DNA of 64,000 nucleotides from Candidimonas sp. Lineage in GTDB: Bacteria; Pseudomonadota; Gammaproteobacteria; Burkholderiales; Burkholderiaceae_B. Positions 54,674-64,000 of the stretch are shown in pieces (positions within the stretch are counted from its first letter, which is position 1; every line of letters begins with the position of its first letter). The stretch spans positions 1 through 64,000 of the forward strand of contig SCRC01000046.1 of the NCBI GenBank assembly GCA_004297945.1, given 5' to 3'. Position numbers and translations under genes: made by a program. The notes under the pieces were generated by a model, which did not search any database, was not told the origin of the DNA, and worked only from the letters and a program-made list of their open reading frames with translations.

Positions 54674-54734
54674 AGAAACGTGGCCGTCGCGTCGAGGAGA
54701 CCCGCGTCGCTGCCAAAATCGTTGACAGGCTGTA

Positions 54735-54796
54735 TTTACGAGGACGTGTCGTGAATTTTGTCGATTTTACGAGGACGTGTCGTGAATTTTGTCGAT
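54735..54796. repeat. 31-bp tandem duplication at the proB 3' end
   Basis: tttacgaggacgtgtcgtgaattttgtcgat x2 (54735-54765, 54766-54796). Confidence 0.95.
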
Positions 54797-55954
54797 GTCA
54801 TCGCGAGCTGCCGGTGATCGCACGAACACCATGTTGTCGCGGTGCATCAGTTCCTGGTCCGACATGCTGCCCAGGATTTCAGGGATGCGGCTGCTGGGCT
54901 GGCGCATGATGCGGCGTGTGTCGGTGGATGAGTAATTGATCAGGCCGCGGCCGCACTCCACGCCGTGCTGATCGACGCAGGCGACGACGTCGCCGCGTTC
55001 GAATTCGCCTTCTACGGCCGTGACGCCTATGGACAACAGGCTTTTATGGTTCTGCATGACGGCGCGCACCGCGCCCAGGTCGAGCGTAACGCGCCCGCGC
55101 AATCGAAGATGGTTGGCGAGCCAGCGTTTGCGGGCGGAGCGCACCGGCAAGATGGCTCTTAATTCGCTGCCTATGCGCTCTCCCTTTGCCAGGCGTATGA
55201 GCACATCGGGTTCGCGTCCGGACGCTATTATCGTATGCCCGCCACTGTTGGCGGCTCGTTTGGCGGCCAATACTTTGGTGAGCATACCGCCGGTGCCGAT
55301 GCCGCTGCCAGCGCCGCCCGCCATGGTTTCCAGCGCAGGGTCGCCGGCCTGGGCAATTGAAATGAACTCGGCGCCGGGGTTTTTGCGCGGGTCGGCGCTG
55401 TAGAGGCCACGCTGATCGGTCAGGATAATTAGCGCTTCGGCTTCGATCAGGTTGGTCACCAGCGCGCCGAGCGTGTCGTTGTCGCCCAGCCGGATTTCGT
55501 CTGTGACCACGGTGTCGTTTTCGTTAACAATGGGCACCACGCCAAGCGACAGCAGGGTGTAGAGCGTGGTGCGGGCGTTCAGGTAGCGGCGCCGGTCGGC
55601 CAGGTCTTCGTGGGTCAGCAGGATTTGGGCCGTGCGTATATTGTGTTTGGCGAAGGCGACCTCGTAGGCCTGTATAAGCCCCATTTGGCCCACGGCCGCA
55701 GCCGCTTGCAGCTCGTTCATGGTGTGAGGGCGGTGGGTCCAGCCCAGGCGGGCCATGCCTTCGGCTATGGCGCCGCTCGATACCAGCACCAGCTGCCGGC
55801 CTTGCGCATGTAGCGCGGCAATTTGCGCCGCCCATTGGGCAACGGCTACCAGATCGATGCCCTTGCCTTCGTTGGTGACAAGCGAAGATCCTACTTTAGC
55901 AACAAGGCGCCGTGCTTTGGCAACGGCGGACGCGGCGGGGGTGGCGACAGACAT
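54767..55954 (-). CDS. proB: Glutamate 5-kinase
   Basis: [76 protein letters not shown]-terminal PUA. Confidence 0.96.
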   Translation of the reverse strand: MSVATPAASAVAKARRLVAKVGSSLVTNEGKGIDLVAVAQWAAQIAALHAQGRQLVLVSSGAIAEGMARLGWTHRPHTMNELQAAAAVGQMGLIQAYEVAFAKHNIRTAQILLTHEDLADRRRYLNARTTLYTLLSLGVVPIVNENDTVVTDEIRLGDNDTLGALVTNLIEAEALIILTDQRGLYSADPRKNPGAEFISIAQAGDPALETMAGGAGSGIGTGGMLTKVLAAKRAANSGGHTIIASGREPDVLIRLAKGERIGSELRAILPVRSARKRWLANHLRLRGRVTLDLGAVRAVMQNHKSLLSIGVTAVEGEFERGDVVACVDQHGVECGRGLINYSSTDTRRIMRQPSSRIPEILGSMSDQELMHRDNMVFVRSPAARDDIDKIHDTSS

Positions 55955-55987
55955 GGGTTGGGGCCAGCGTATGAAAGTTGAAAAATA

Positions 55988-57539
<1,552 letters not shown>

Positions 57540-57576
57540 GTTTAGCTCCTGCTATACAAAACCGTTGAATCAAGAT

Positions 57577-57888
57577 TTAAGCCGTAACGGCTTCGATACG
57601 AAGTTCGGTGTAGTTCTGCCGATGGCCCTGACGCTTTTGATAATGCTTGCGACGGCGCATCTTGAAGATCTTGACCTTGTCGTGCCGGCCTTGTGCAAGA
57701 ACGGTTGCCGTGACCACGGCGCCGGCAACCAAAGGCGTGCCAATTTTTAATTGGTCGCCTTCGCCTACCGATAAAACCTGGTCTAGCGTAATTTCTTGCC
57801 CAATGTCTGCCGGTATCTGTTCTACCTTAAGTTTTTGACCTGCGGCAACGCGATACTGCTTGCCACCGGTTTTTATGACCGCGTACAT
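57577..57888 (-). CDS. rplU: 50S ribosomal protein L21
   Basis: [33 protein letters not shown]...[19 protein letters not shown]. Confidence 0.97.
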   Translation of the reverse strand: MYAVIKTGGKQYRVAAGQKLKVEQIPADIGQEITLDQVLSVGEGDQLKIGTPLVAGAVVTATVLAQGRHDKVKIFKMRRRKHYQKRQGHRQNYTELRIEAVTA

Positions 57889-57991
57889 GTGGGAATACCT
57901 CAAAAATATAGCTTGGCAAAATGCCAAGCCGTACATATTAGCGTGATTTTACTTTTGAAGTCAAGGCGTTGCAGCTTTTCGCAAGATCAGC

Positions 57992-59218
57992 CTATGACCG
58001 GTAATCTGCGTTGATGCTGACATAATCATGCGAGAAGTCGCAAGTGTAGACCGTGTCGGACACGTTTCCACGCCCCAGGCCTATACGCACCAGGATTTCG
58101 GGTTCCTGCATGACACGCTGGCCATCGGCCTCCTTATAGTCGGGATGGCGCCCACCCTTGCTTGCCACCAATACATCACCTAGCCATAGATTGATTTTGC
58201 TGACATCCATATCGGCAATGCCGGCATAGCCGATGGCGCACAGGATACGGCCGAGATTGGGATCAGATGCAAAAAAGGCTGTCTTGACCAAAGGCGATTG
58301 GGCTACGGAATAAGCTACTTTCAAGGCTTCTTCGACATTTTTGGCCTGCTCGACCCGAATGGTCATGAATTTGGTGGCGCCTTCGGCGTCGCGGATGATT
58401 TTTTGGGCCAGTTCGGTCGCAGCACTGGCCAGGGCCTCGTAGAGCGCCGGGTAAAGCGGATCGGTATCCGCTTCGATGCGCAAGCCCGCTTGGCCGGTGG
58501 CCATGATGATGAAGGAGTCGTTGGTCGATGTGTCGCCATCGACCGTGATACGGTTAAACGAGCGGTTGGCTATGGCGGTCGCCGCTGCTTGAAGAAGCGT
58601 GGGCGCCACGCCCGCGTCAGTCGCCAGATAGCCCAGCATCGTGGCCATATTGGGGCGGATCATGCCCGCGCCCTTGCTGATTCCGGTAATGGTGACCGTT
58701 TTTCCACCGATATCGAGGCGCCGCGACACGATTTTGGGCTGCGTGTCGGTGGTCATAATGCTGTGCGCCGCGTCGAACCAGCGGTTCGCGCCAAAGCTGC
58801 CCACCGCTTGCGGCAAAGCGGCCGTCAGCCGGTCGACCGGGAGTGGTTCGAGAATTACGCCGGTGGAGAAAGGCAGAACCTGTTCGCTCGCGATATCCAG
58901 AAGCCCGGCGAGTGCCGTGCAGGTCTGGCGCGCCGCCTGCAGGCCGGGCTCCCCCGTGCCGGCATTGGCATTGCCGGTATTGATGACCAATGCGCGGATG
59001 CCCTTTGCGCCTGCCAGATGGCTTTCGCAGACCTGCACGGGAGCCGCGCGAAACCGGTTTTGGGTGAATACGCCCGCAACGGATGCCCCTGGGCAGAGGC
59101 GAAACACGGTCAGGTCGCGGCGATTTGCCTTGCGTATGCCGGCTTGGGTAATGCCGATTTCGATTCCCGCCACGGGAAAGATGTCGGATTCGGGTGGAAT
59201 GTGCAGATTAACGGTCAT
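57992..59218 (-). CDS. argJ: Bifunctional glutamate N-acetyltransferase / amino-acid N-acetyltransferase
   Basis: [55 protein letters not shown]; internal start MTVNLHIPP. Confidence 0.94.
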   Translation of the reverse strand: MTVNLHIPPESDIFPVAGIEIGITQAGIRKANRRDLTVFRLCPGASVAGVFTQNRFRAAPVQVCESHLAGAKGIRALVINTGNANAGTGEPGLQAARQTCTALAGLLDIASEQVLPFSTGVILEPLPVDRLTAALPQAVGSFGANRWFDAAHSIMTTDTQPKIVSRRLDIGGKTVTITGISKGAGMIRPNMATMLGYLATDAGVAPTLLQAAATAIANRSFNRITVDGDTSTNDSFIIMATGQAGLRIEADTDPLYPALYEALASAATELAQKIIRDAEGATKFMTIRVEQAKNVEEALKVAYSVAQSPLVKTAFFASDPNLGRILCAIGYAGIADMDVSKINLWLGDVLVASKGGRHPDYKEADGQRVMQEPEILVRIGLGRGNVSDTVYTCDFSHDYVSINADYRS

Positions 59219-59439
59219 GGCGGTCGGCTCGGCGGCAATGCAAAGAGGAAAAAAACAGAGCAGAAATTTTAACAGGGTCGCAAATGGTGGATTGATTGTC
59301 GCTGTTGCGCTCAAGAAACCAAGCTCGCGGCATTGCGCCTTCATGCCTCCGGTTACTAACGAGGCCAAAGCCGGTTGAGGCGTGCTGCGGCAACGCGAAA
59401 CGCAAATACCCCTACCAAAACCGCTCCGCCGATACAAAC

Positions 59440-59769
59440 GAAGCGGTGGCTTTCCTCTGGTGCCCGGTTTGCAGAACTGTTCATAAAGCACGTGCATAAC
59501 AGCCAGCGCTGCTTTATGGGTGACTCTGTAAAAAAATTGCTTGCCTTCACGCCTCGTATTGACCAGATGCTCACCGCGCAAAATACCCAGTTGCCGCGAT
59601 AATGTCGGCTGCTGAATGCCGCATAGGATATCAATCTCGCCAACACAGCGTTCGCCCGGGCTTAAATGACACAGCCGCAGGCGGTCCGGATTAGCCAGTG
59701 CTTTTACAAACTGCTGGCCCGCGACGCCAAACGGCGCATAATTTCAACATTGATTTTTTCATTAGCCAT
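59440..59769 (-). pseudogene. Frameshifted ArsR-family (BigR/SqrR-like) regulator
   Basis: Minus strand [16 protein letters not shown] then, one frame over, [86 protein letters not shown]. Confidence 0.8.
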
Positions 59770-59854
59770 ATTCATCCGGCTCGGTGGCAATCAATTATAA
59801 AATATATATAATATAATAAAGCATATTGTCATTCTGACCGATAAGGGAGCGACC

Positions 59855-60604
59855 GTGATATTTCGTCAATTGTTTGAACCGGTGTCAAGCACCTACACCT
59901 ATCTGTTAGGGTGTCCGCAAACCGGGCGAGCCGTATTGATTGACCCAGTGATTGTTTGCATGGATCGCGACTTGAGTGAACTCAGCCGCCTGGGATTGAC
60001 CCTGGCTTACACCGTTGATACGCACATCCACGCGGATCACATCACCGCCGCGCTCGAATTAAAAAGGACCGTAGGCAGCAAGATAGCAGCGCCCGCTTAT
60101 GATCGCCTGCCTTGCGCTGATGTTGGAATCGAAGAAGGCACCCCGTTCGTGTTGGGCAGCCTTCAATTGCAGCCGCTGCACACACCGGGACATACCGATG
60201 GGCATTTTTCCTATGGGCTTGCCGACCGGATATTTACAGGCGATGCCCTGCTGATCGAAGGTTGTGGCCGCACCGATTTTCAGAACGGCGACGCCGAAGC
60301 GCTGTATAGCAGCGTTCATGAAAAATTATTCTCATTGCCCGACGAAACCCTGGTCTACCCTGCGCATGATTACAATAATCGGCACGTGTCATCCATCGCG
60401 CAGGAGAAGCAACGCAACCCTCGCCTGGGTCAAGGGCGCACACTGGGACAATTCAAAAAGATCATGGCAAACCTGAATCTGCCTTACCCGACGTTCATTG
60501 ATTTTGCAGTGCCGGGAAATAAGCAGTGTGGCGTTTGTCCGGATCATCTGCCCGAAAATCTTGAGAAGTACTGCGCTCATGTTAGCGAGAGCCGGCAGGG
60601 ATAA
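59855..60604 (+). CDS. MBL-fold hydrolase, persulfide dioxygenase (ETHE1/Blh)-like
   Basis: TVDTHIHADHITAALELKRTVG; HTPGHTDGHFSY; FTGDALLIEGCGRTDFQNGD; PAHDYNNRHVSSIAQEKQRNPRL. Confidence 0.9.
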   Translation: MIFRQLFEPVSSTYTYLLGCPQTGRAVLIDPVIVCMDRDLSELSRLGLTLAYTVDTHIHADHITAALELKRTVGSKIAAPAYDRLPCADVGIEEGTPFVLGSLQLQPLHTPGHTDGHFSYGLADRIFTGDALLIEGCGRTDFQNGDAEALYSSVHEKLFSLPDETLVYPAHDYNNRHVSSIAQEKQRNPRLGQGRTLGQFKKIMANLNLPYPTFIDFAVPGNKQCGVCPDHLPENLEKYCAHVSESRQG

Positions 60605-60629
60605 CTGATTCTTACCAAAAAGGATAGTC

Positions 60630-61067
60630 ATGAGTAATTTTAGACAAGCCGAGGAAAACGTTTTTATCGGCCCGCAGCCGACCCAACACGATCTTCAAGA
60701 TGCAAAGCAGCAAGGGGTTAAGACTGTCATTGATTTTCGGATGCCGGCAGAGACGACGGCGTCAAACGAGGAGCTGACAAAAAATGCAGGGCTGGATTAC
60801 GTCAACATTCCTGTAAACAAAAGTCATCTTGTTATAGACCAGATAGGCCAACTCGACGTCGTGATGAGGAGTAAAGGCGGCCCATTCCTTCTTCACTGCG
60901 CAACGGGTACTCGTGCAGCGCTCCTGTACTCATTGAGTCAAGCGGGCCAACAAAACTGGACGGCTGAACAAACCTTTGACGCAGCAAAAAAGATGGGGTT
61001 TGACTTGAAAGCGACGCCTGAATTTTCAATGTTTGTGAAAGAAACTATTGATCGAGCTAAGTGTTGA
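60630..61067 (+). CDS. DUF442 / beta-lactamase hydrolase-like phosphatase-fold protein
   Basis: VFIGPQPTQHDLQDAKQQGVKTVIDFRMPAE; HCATGTRA (HCxxGxR). Confidence 0.85.
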   Translation: MSNFRQAEENVFIGPQPTQHDLQDAKQQGVKTVIDFRMPAETTASNEELTKNAGLDYVNIPVNKSHLVIDQIGQLDVVMRSKGGPFLLHCATGTRAALLYSLSQAGQQNWTAEQTFDAAKKMGFDLKATPEFSMFVKETIDRAKC

Positions 61068-61164
61068 CAAGCGTTTGGCTGCCGTCATGCCTGACGGCTC
61101 CAAGACCAGCGCCGACATCCTCTCTCAAGCGGTCCGCTGCCGCTAAATGCGACGGGCACGTTTT

Positions 61165-61233
61165 GTAGGTGCCACCGTATGTGGCATTGCCGTTTGTTGT
61201 GTTTGTTGTCGTAGCGGCACCTCTTGTGTGCCA
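61165..61233 (+). repeat. REP-like degenerate copies J
   Basis: gtagg-tgccac-cgtat-gtggca 61165-61187; gtagcggcacctcttgtgtgcc 61211-61232. Confidence 0.7.
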
Positions 61234-61266
61234 TTTCCAGCCTCGGCCGGTTGCTTGTGTTTTATG

Positions 61267-61785
61267 TTAATTGCGCCTGGGTCGGCGTGGCTGGGTTAGC
61301 AGTTTGAGTTCGCCCAAGGCCTCAAACAAAGCGTTGCTGCTTTTTTCCGACAGGCCGCCTAGCAGGCCTTGAATCCATTGCTCGTGAGCCTGAGCCATTT
61401 TCTTGAAGATGCGCTTGCCTTTGCTGGTCAGCCTGATGAGCGAGCTGCGGCGATCCGATGCTACTTTGACGCGTTCCACCAGGCCCTCTTTTTCGAGCTG
61501 ATCGGTAATGCCGGTGATATTGCCGTTGGTCACCATCATGTGCCGGGAAAGTTCGCTCATTTTCATGCCTGCGGGCTCGCGCAGCAGTTGCGCCATCAGG
61601 TCAAAGCGCGGCAGGGTGGTTTCGTACCCGGTGCGTAGCCGGCTGCGGATTTCGCCCTCGATGAGGTTGCAGCACGTCAGCAGGCGCAGCCAGAGCCGCA
61701 AATCGTGGTGGTCTTCCGGGACAGTCCGGCTTTCGAGATCTGGAATGAATTCCGGTTCGGTTGCTTCAGGGACGTTATCGCTCAT
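61267..61785 (-). CDS. MarR-family transcriptional regulator
   Basis: MKMSELSRHMMVTNGNITGITDQLEKEGLVERVKVASDRRSSLIRLTSKGKRIFKKMAQ. Confidence 0.92.
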   Translation of the reverse strand: MSDNVPEATEPEFIPDLESRTVPEDHHDLRLWLRLLTCCNLIEGEIRSRLRTGYETTLPRFDLMAQLLREPAGMKMSELSRHMMVTNGNITGITDQLEKEGLVERVKVASDRRSSLIRLTSKGKRIFKKMAQAHEQWIQGLLGGLSEKSSNALFEALGELKLLTQPRRPRRN

Positions 61786-61991
61786 GGTTTTGTCGAAAAT
61801 CTCTCGGTAGCGCATGGGTGCGGTGACATATTGCCCGCGTCGTCAAACACATTATAAAAAGCGTGCCAGGCCTCTGAAACAGACCTGGAATCGCATTGCG
61901 TCAATTAAAACAGCTTAAACCTCAAAAGTGAATATGTTCCAACCCTAAACTAAATTTTTGAAAAAAGGCTTGCCGCTTCTTTTTTTTAGCG

Positions 61992-62015
61992 ATATAGTTT
62001 AAGCCTAAACTATAT
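61992..62015. promoter_or_regulatory. Inverted repeat, probable MarR operator
   Basis: ATATAGTTTA-AGCC-TAAACTATAT: perfect 10-bp arms immediately upstream of the monooxygenase ATG. Confidence 0.75.
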
Positions 62016-62033
62016 AAAAGATAGAAGATTTTT

Positions 62034-64000
62034 ATGAAAATCGTATGCATAGGCGGTGGGCCGGCAGGTCTGTATTTTGGTTTGTTGATGAAATTGGGCG
62101 ACCCCCGCCATGAGGTCACGGTCGTCGAGCGCAACCGTCCTTACGATACGTTTGGCTGGGGCGTGGTGTTTTCAGACGCGACGCTGGCAAACTTGAAAGA
62201 GGCCGATCCGGTGTCGGCCGCTCAGGTGAGCGCGGCGTTCAATCACTGGGATGACATCGAAATCCACTATAAGAATCGCAGCCTGCGCAGCAGCGGCCAT
62301 GGGTTTATTGGCATCGGGCGCAAGAAGCTGCTCAATATTCTGCAGGCGCGTTGTGAAGAATTGAATGTCCGGCTGGTATTTGAAACCGATGTGACCGACG
62401 ACCAGGCCTTGGCCGATAAGTATCAGGCCGATCTGGTCATAGCCTCGGATGGCTTGAATAGCCGCGTGCGCACGCGCTATGCCGACGTGTTCAAACCCGA
62501 CATCGATACGCGCTTATGCCGTTTTGTATGGTTAGGGACTAAACAGACCTTTGACGCTTTCACGTTTGCCTTTGTGCAAACCGAACACGGCTGGTTCCAG
62601 GCTCATGCCTACCAGTTCGAGGCCGGCATGTCGACGTTTATTGTCGAAACGTTGGATCAGACCTGGAAGTCCGCCGGGCTCGATGCCATGAGTCAGGAAG
62701 AGGGCATCGCCTATTGCGAAAGGCTGTTTGCGCCCTGGCTCGATGGAAATCCGCTTATATCCAATGCGACCCATCTGCGCGGCGCCGCGATCTGGATCCG
62801 CTTCCCTCGGGTTATTTGCCAGACCTGGGTGCACGAGCAAACCCTGCCCAATGGCCGGTGCGTGCCGATCGTGCTGATGGGCGACGCGGCCCATACGGCG
62901 CATTTTTCAATCGGGTCGGGCACCAAGTTGGCCTTGGAGGATTCGATCGAGCTGCATCGCTCGATCAGTGGCCACAACAATGATCTGCAAGCGGGCTTGC
63001 GCCACTATCAGGAAGTACGCAGCGTCGAGGTGCTGAAAATCCAGAACGCGGCGCGCAACTCTACGGAATGGTTCGAAAATGTGCAGCGCTACGCCAGTTT
63101 CGAGCCCGAACAGTTCGCTTACTCGCTATTGACGCGCTCGCAGCGTATTTCGCACGAAAATCTGCGCTTGCGCGATACCGGCTGGATTGAGGGGTACGAG
63201 CGCTGGATGGCAAAGAGAGCAGGGGTTGCGTCGACAGAGGGGCAAGTCATGCCGCCCATGCACACACCCTACACGGCGCGTGGGGTCACATTGAAAAATC
63301 GCGTGGTCGTGTCGCCGATGGCCATGTATTCCAGCGTTGACGGCGTGCCGGGCGATTTTCATCTGGTGCATCTGGGTGCGCGCGCCATGGGCGGCGCAGG
63401 GCTGGTGATGGTTGAAATGACCTGCGTATCGCCGGAGGCGCGAATTACTCCGGGGTGTCCGGGTTTGTGGAACGACAAGCAGGCGCAAGCGTTTGCGCGT
63501 ATTACCGGCTTCGTGCACCAGAATACCAGTGCGAAGATCGGCATACAGCTGGGCCACGCGGGCCGCAAAGGCTCCACTCGTGTCAGCTGGGAGGGCACTG
63601 ATCAGCCGCTGACGGCGGGCAACTGGCCTTTGGTGTCTGCCTCTGCCATTCCCTATATAGAGGGCGTGTCGCAGGTGCCGCAAGCGATGACGCGCGGTCA
63701 AATGGAGCAGGTACGCGACGAATTCGTAGCAGCCGCCCGACGCGTGCAACAGGCTGATTTCGACTGGCTTGAGTTGCATTGTGCGCACGGCTATCTGTTG
63801 TCCAGCTTTATTTCGCCCCTGACCAATCAGCGTACCGACGACTACGGTGGTTCTTTGCAAAACCGCCTGCGATACCCGCTGGAAGTTTTCCGGGCCGTCC
63901 GCGATGTCTGGCCGGAAAACCTGCCCATGTCGGTACGCATTTCGGCCCATGATTGGGTCGAGGGCGGAATTACTGCCGACGATGCCATCGACATAGCACG
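62034..64000 (+). CDS. FAD monooxygenase - Old Yellow Enzyme fusion (salicylyl-CoA 5-hydroxylase / 2-aminobenzoyl-CoA monooxygenase-reductase-like; 3' end outside window)
   Basis: MKIVCIGGGPAGLYFGLLMKLGDPRHEVTVVERN...VVFSDATLANL; GDAAHTAHFSIGSGTKLALEDSIEL; then OYE domain MHTPYTARGVTLKNRVVVSPMAMYSS...HLGHAGRKGST; missing from ORF track because it runs off the edge. Confidence 0.9.
   Translation, partial: MKIVCIGGGPAGLYFGLLMKLGDPRHEVTVVERNRPYDTFGWGVVFSDATLANLKEADPVSAAQVSAAFNHWDDIEIHYKNRSLRSSGHGFIGIGRKKLLNILQARCEELNVRLVFETDVTDDQALADKYQADLVIASDGLNSRVRTRYADVFKPDIDTRLCRFVWLGTKQTFDAFTFAFVQTEHGWFQAHAYQFEAGMSTFIVETLDQTWKSAGLDAMSQEEGIAYCERLFAPWLDGNPLISNATHLRGAAIWIRFPRVICQTWVHEQTLPNGRCVPIVLMGDAAHTAHFSIGSGTKLALEDSIELHRSISGHNNDLQAGLRHYQEVRSVEVLKIQNAARNSTEWFENVQRYASFEPEQFAYSLLTRSQRISHENLRLRDTGWIEGYERWMAKRAGVASTEGQVMPPMHTPYTARGVTLKNRVVVSPMAMYSSVDGVPGDFHLVHLGARAMGGAGLVMVEMTCVSPEARITPGCPGLWNDKQAQAFARITGFVHQNTSAKIGIQLGHAGRKGSTRVSWEGTDQPLTAGNWPLVSASAIPYIEGVSQVPQAMTRGQMEQVRDEFVAAARRVQQADFDWLELHCAHGYLLSSFISPLTNQRTDDYGGSLQNRLRYPLEVFRAVRDVWPENLPMSVRISAHDWVEGGITADDAIDIA

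Noticed and set aside
58298-59272. 324-aa plus-strand ORF
   Set aside because: Antisense to argJ, no recognisable domain.
63126-63950. 274-aa minus-strand ORF
   Set aside because: Antisense to the OYE domain of the monooxygenase fusion, which continues off the window edge and so is missing from the ORF track.

Overview
Chromosomal window of a high-GC betaproteobacterium; gene content and Bug-type binding proteins suggest Alcaligenaceae (inference). Most of it is housekeeping: rhlE-like helicase, ung, a HIT protein, pap, trpEGDC with a leader peptide and attenuator, rpe, apaG, mltA, dsbC, alkA, pckG, gshA, metXW, ampG, pyrE, gatCAB, mreBCD-mrdA-rodA, mutY, ftsEX, thiC, dadA, proB, obgE, rpmA/rplU and argJ. 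There are a few catabolic or regulatory inserts: a GMC oxidoreductase/ThDP-enzyme/GntR block, a sulfide-detoxification locus, and a MarR-controlled FAD-monooxygenase/OYE fusion. The most striking non-coding signal is a dispersed family of about 22 short elements at intergenic sites. Each has a 5' GTAG tag and a 7-bp hairpin with a nearly invariant CTTGT loop; the stems covary in five classes. The elements sit in regularly spaced inverted pairs, always at gene 3' ends. They look like a REP/REPIN family, although no RAYT transposase gene is visible here. The rodA-mutY gap also holds a 229-bp nested palindrome and a tandem amplification of the REP head. Other signals: a TPP riboswitch with an apparent Shine-Dalgarno-sequestering hairpin (thiC), a SAM-II riboswitch (metX), a trp attenuator, a multiply deleted aapQMP transporter remnant, a frameshifted bigR-like regulator open in frame into argJ, and several strong palindromic operators. 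All calls come from reading the sequence; no database search was run.
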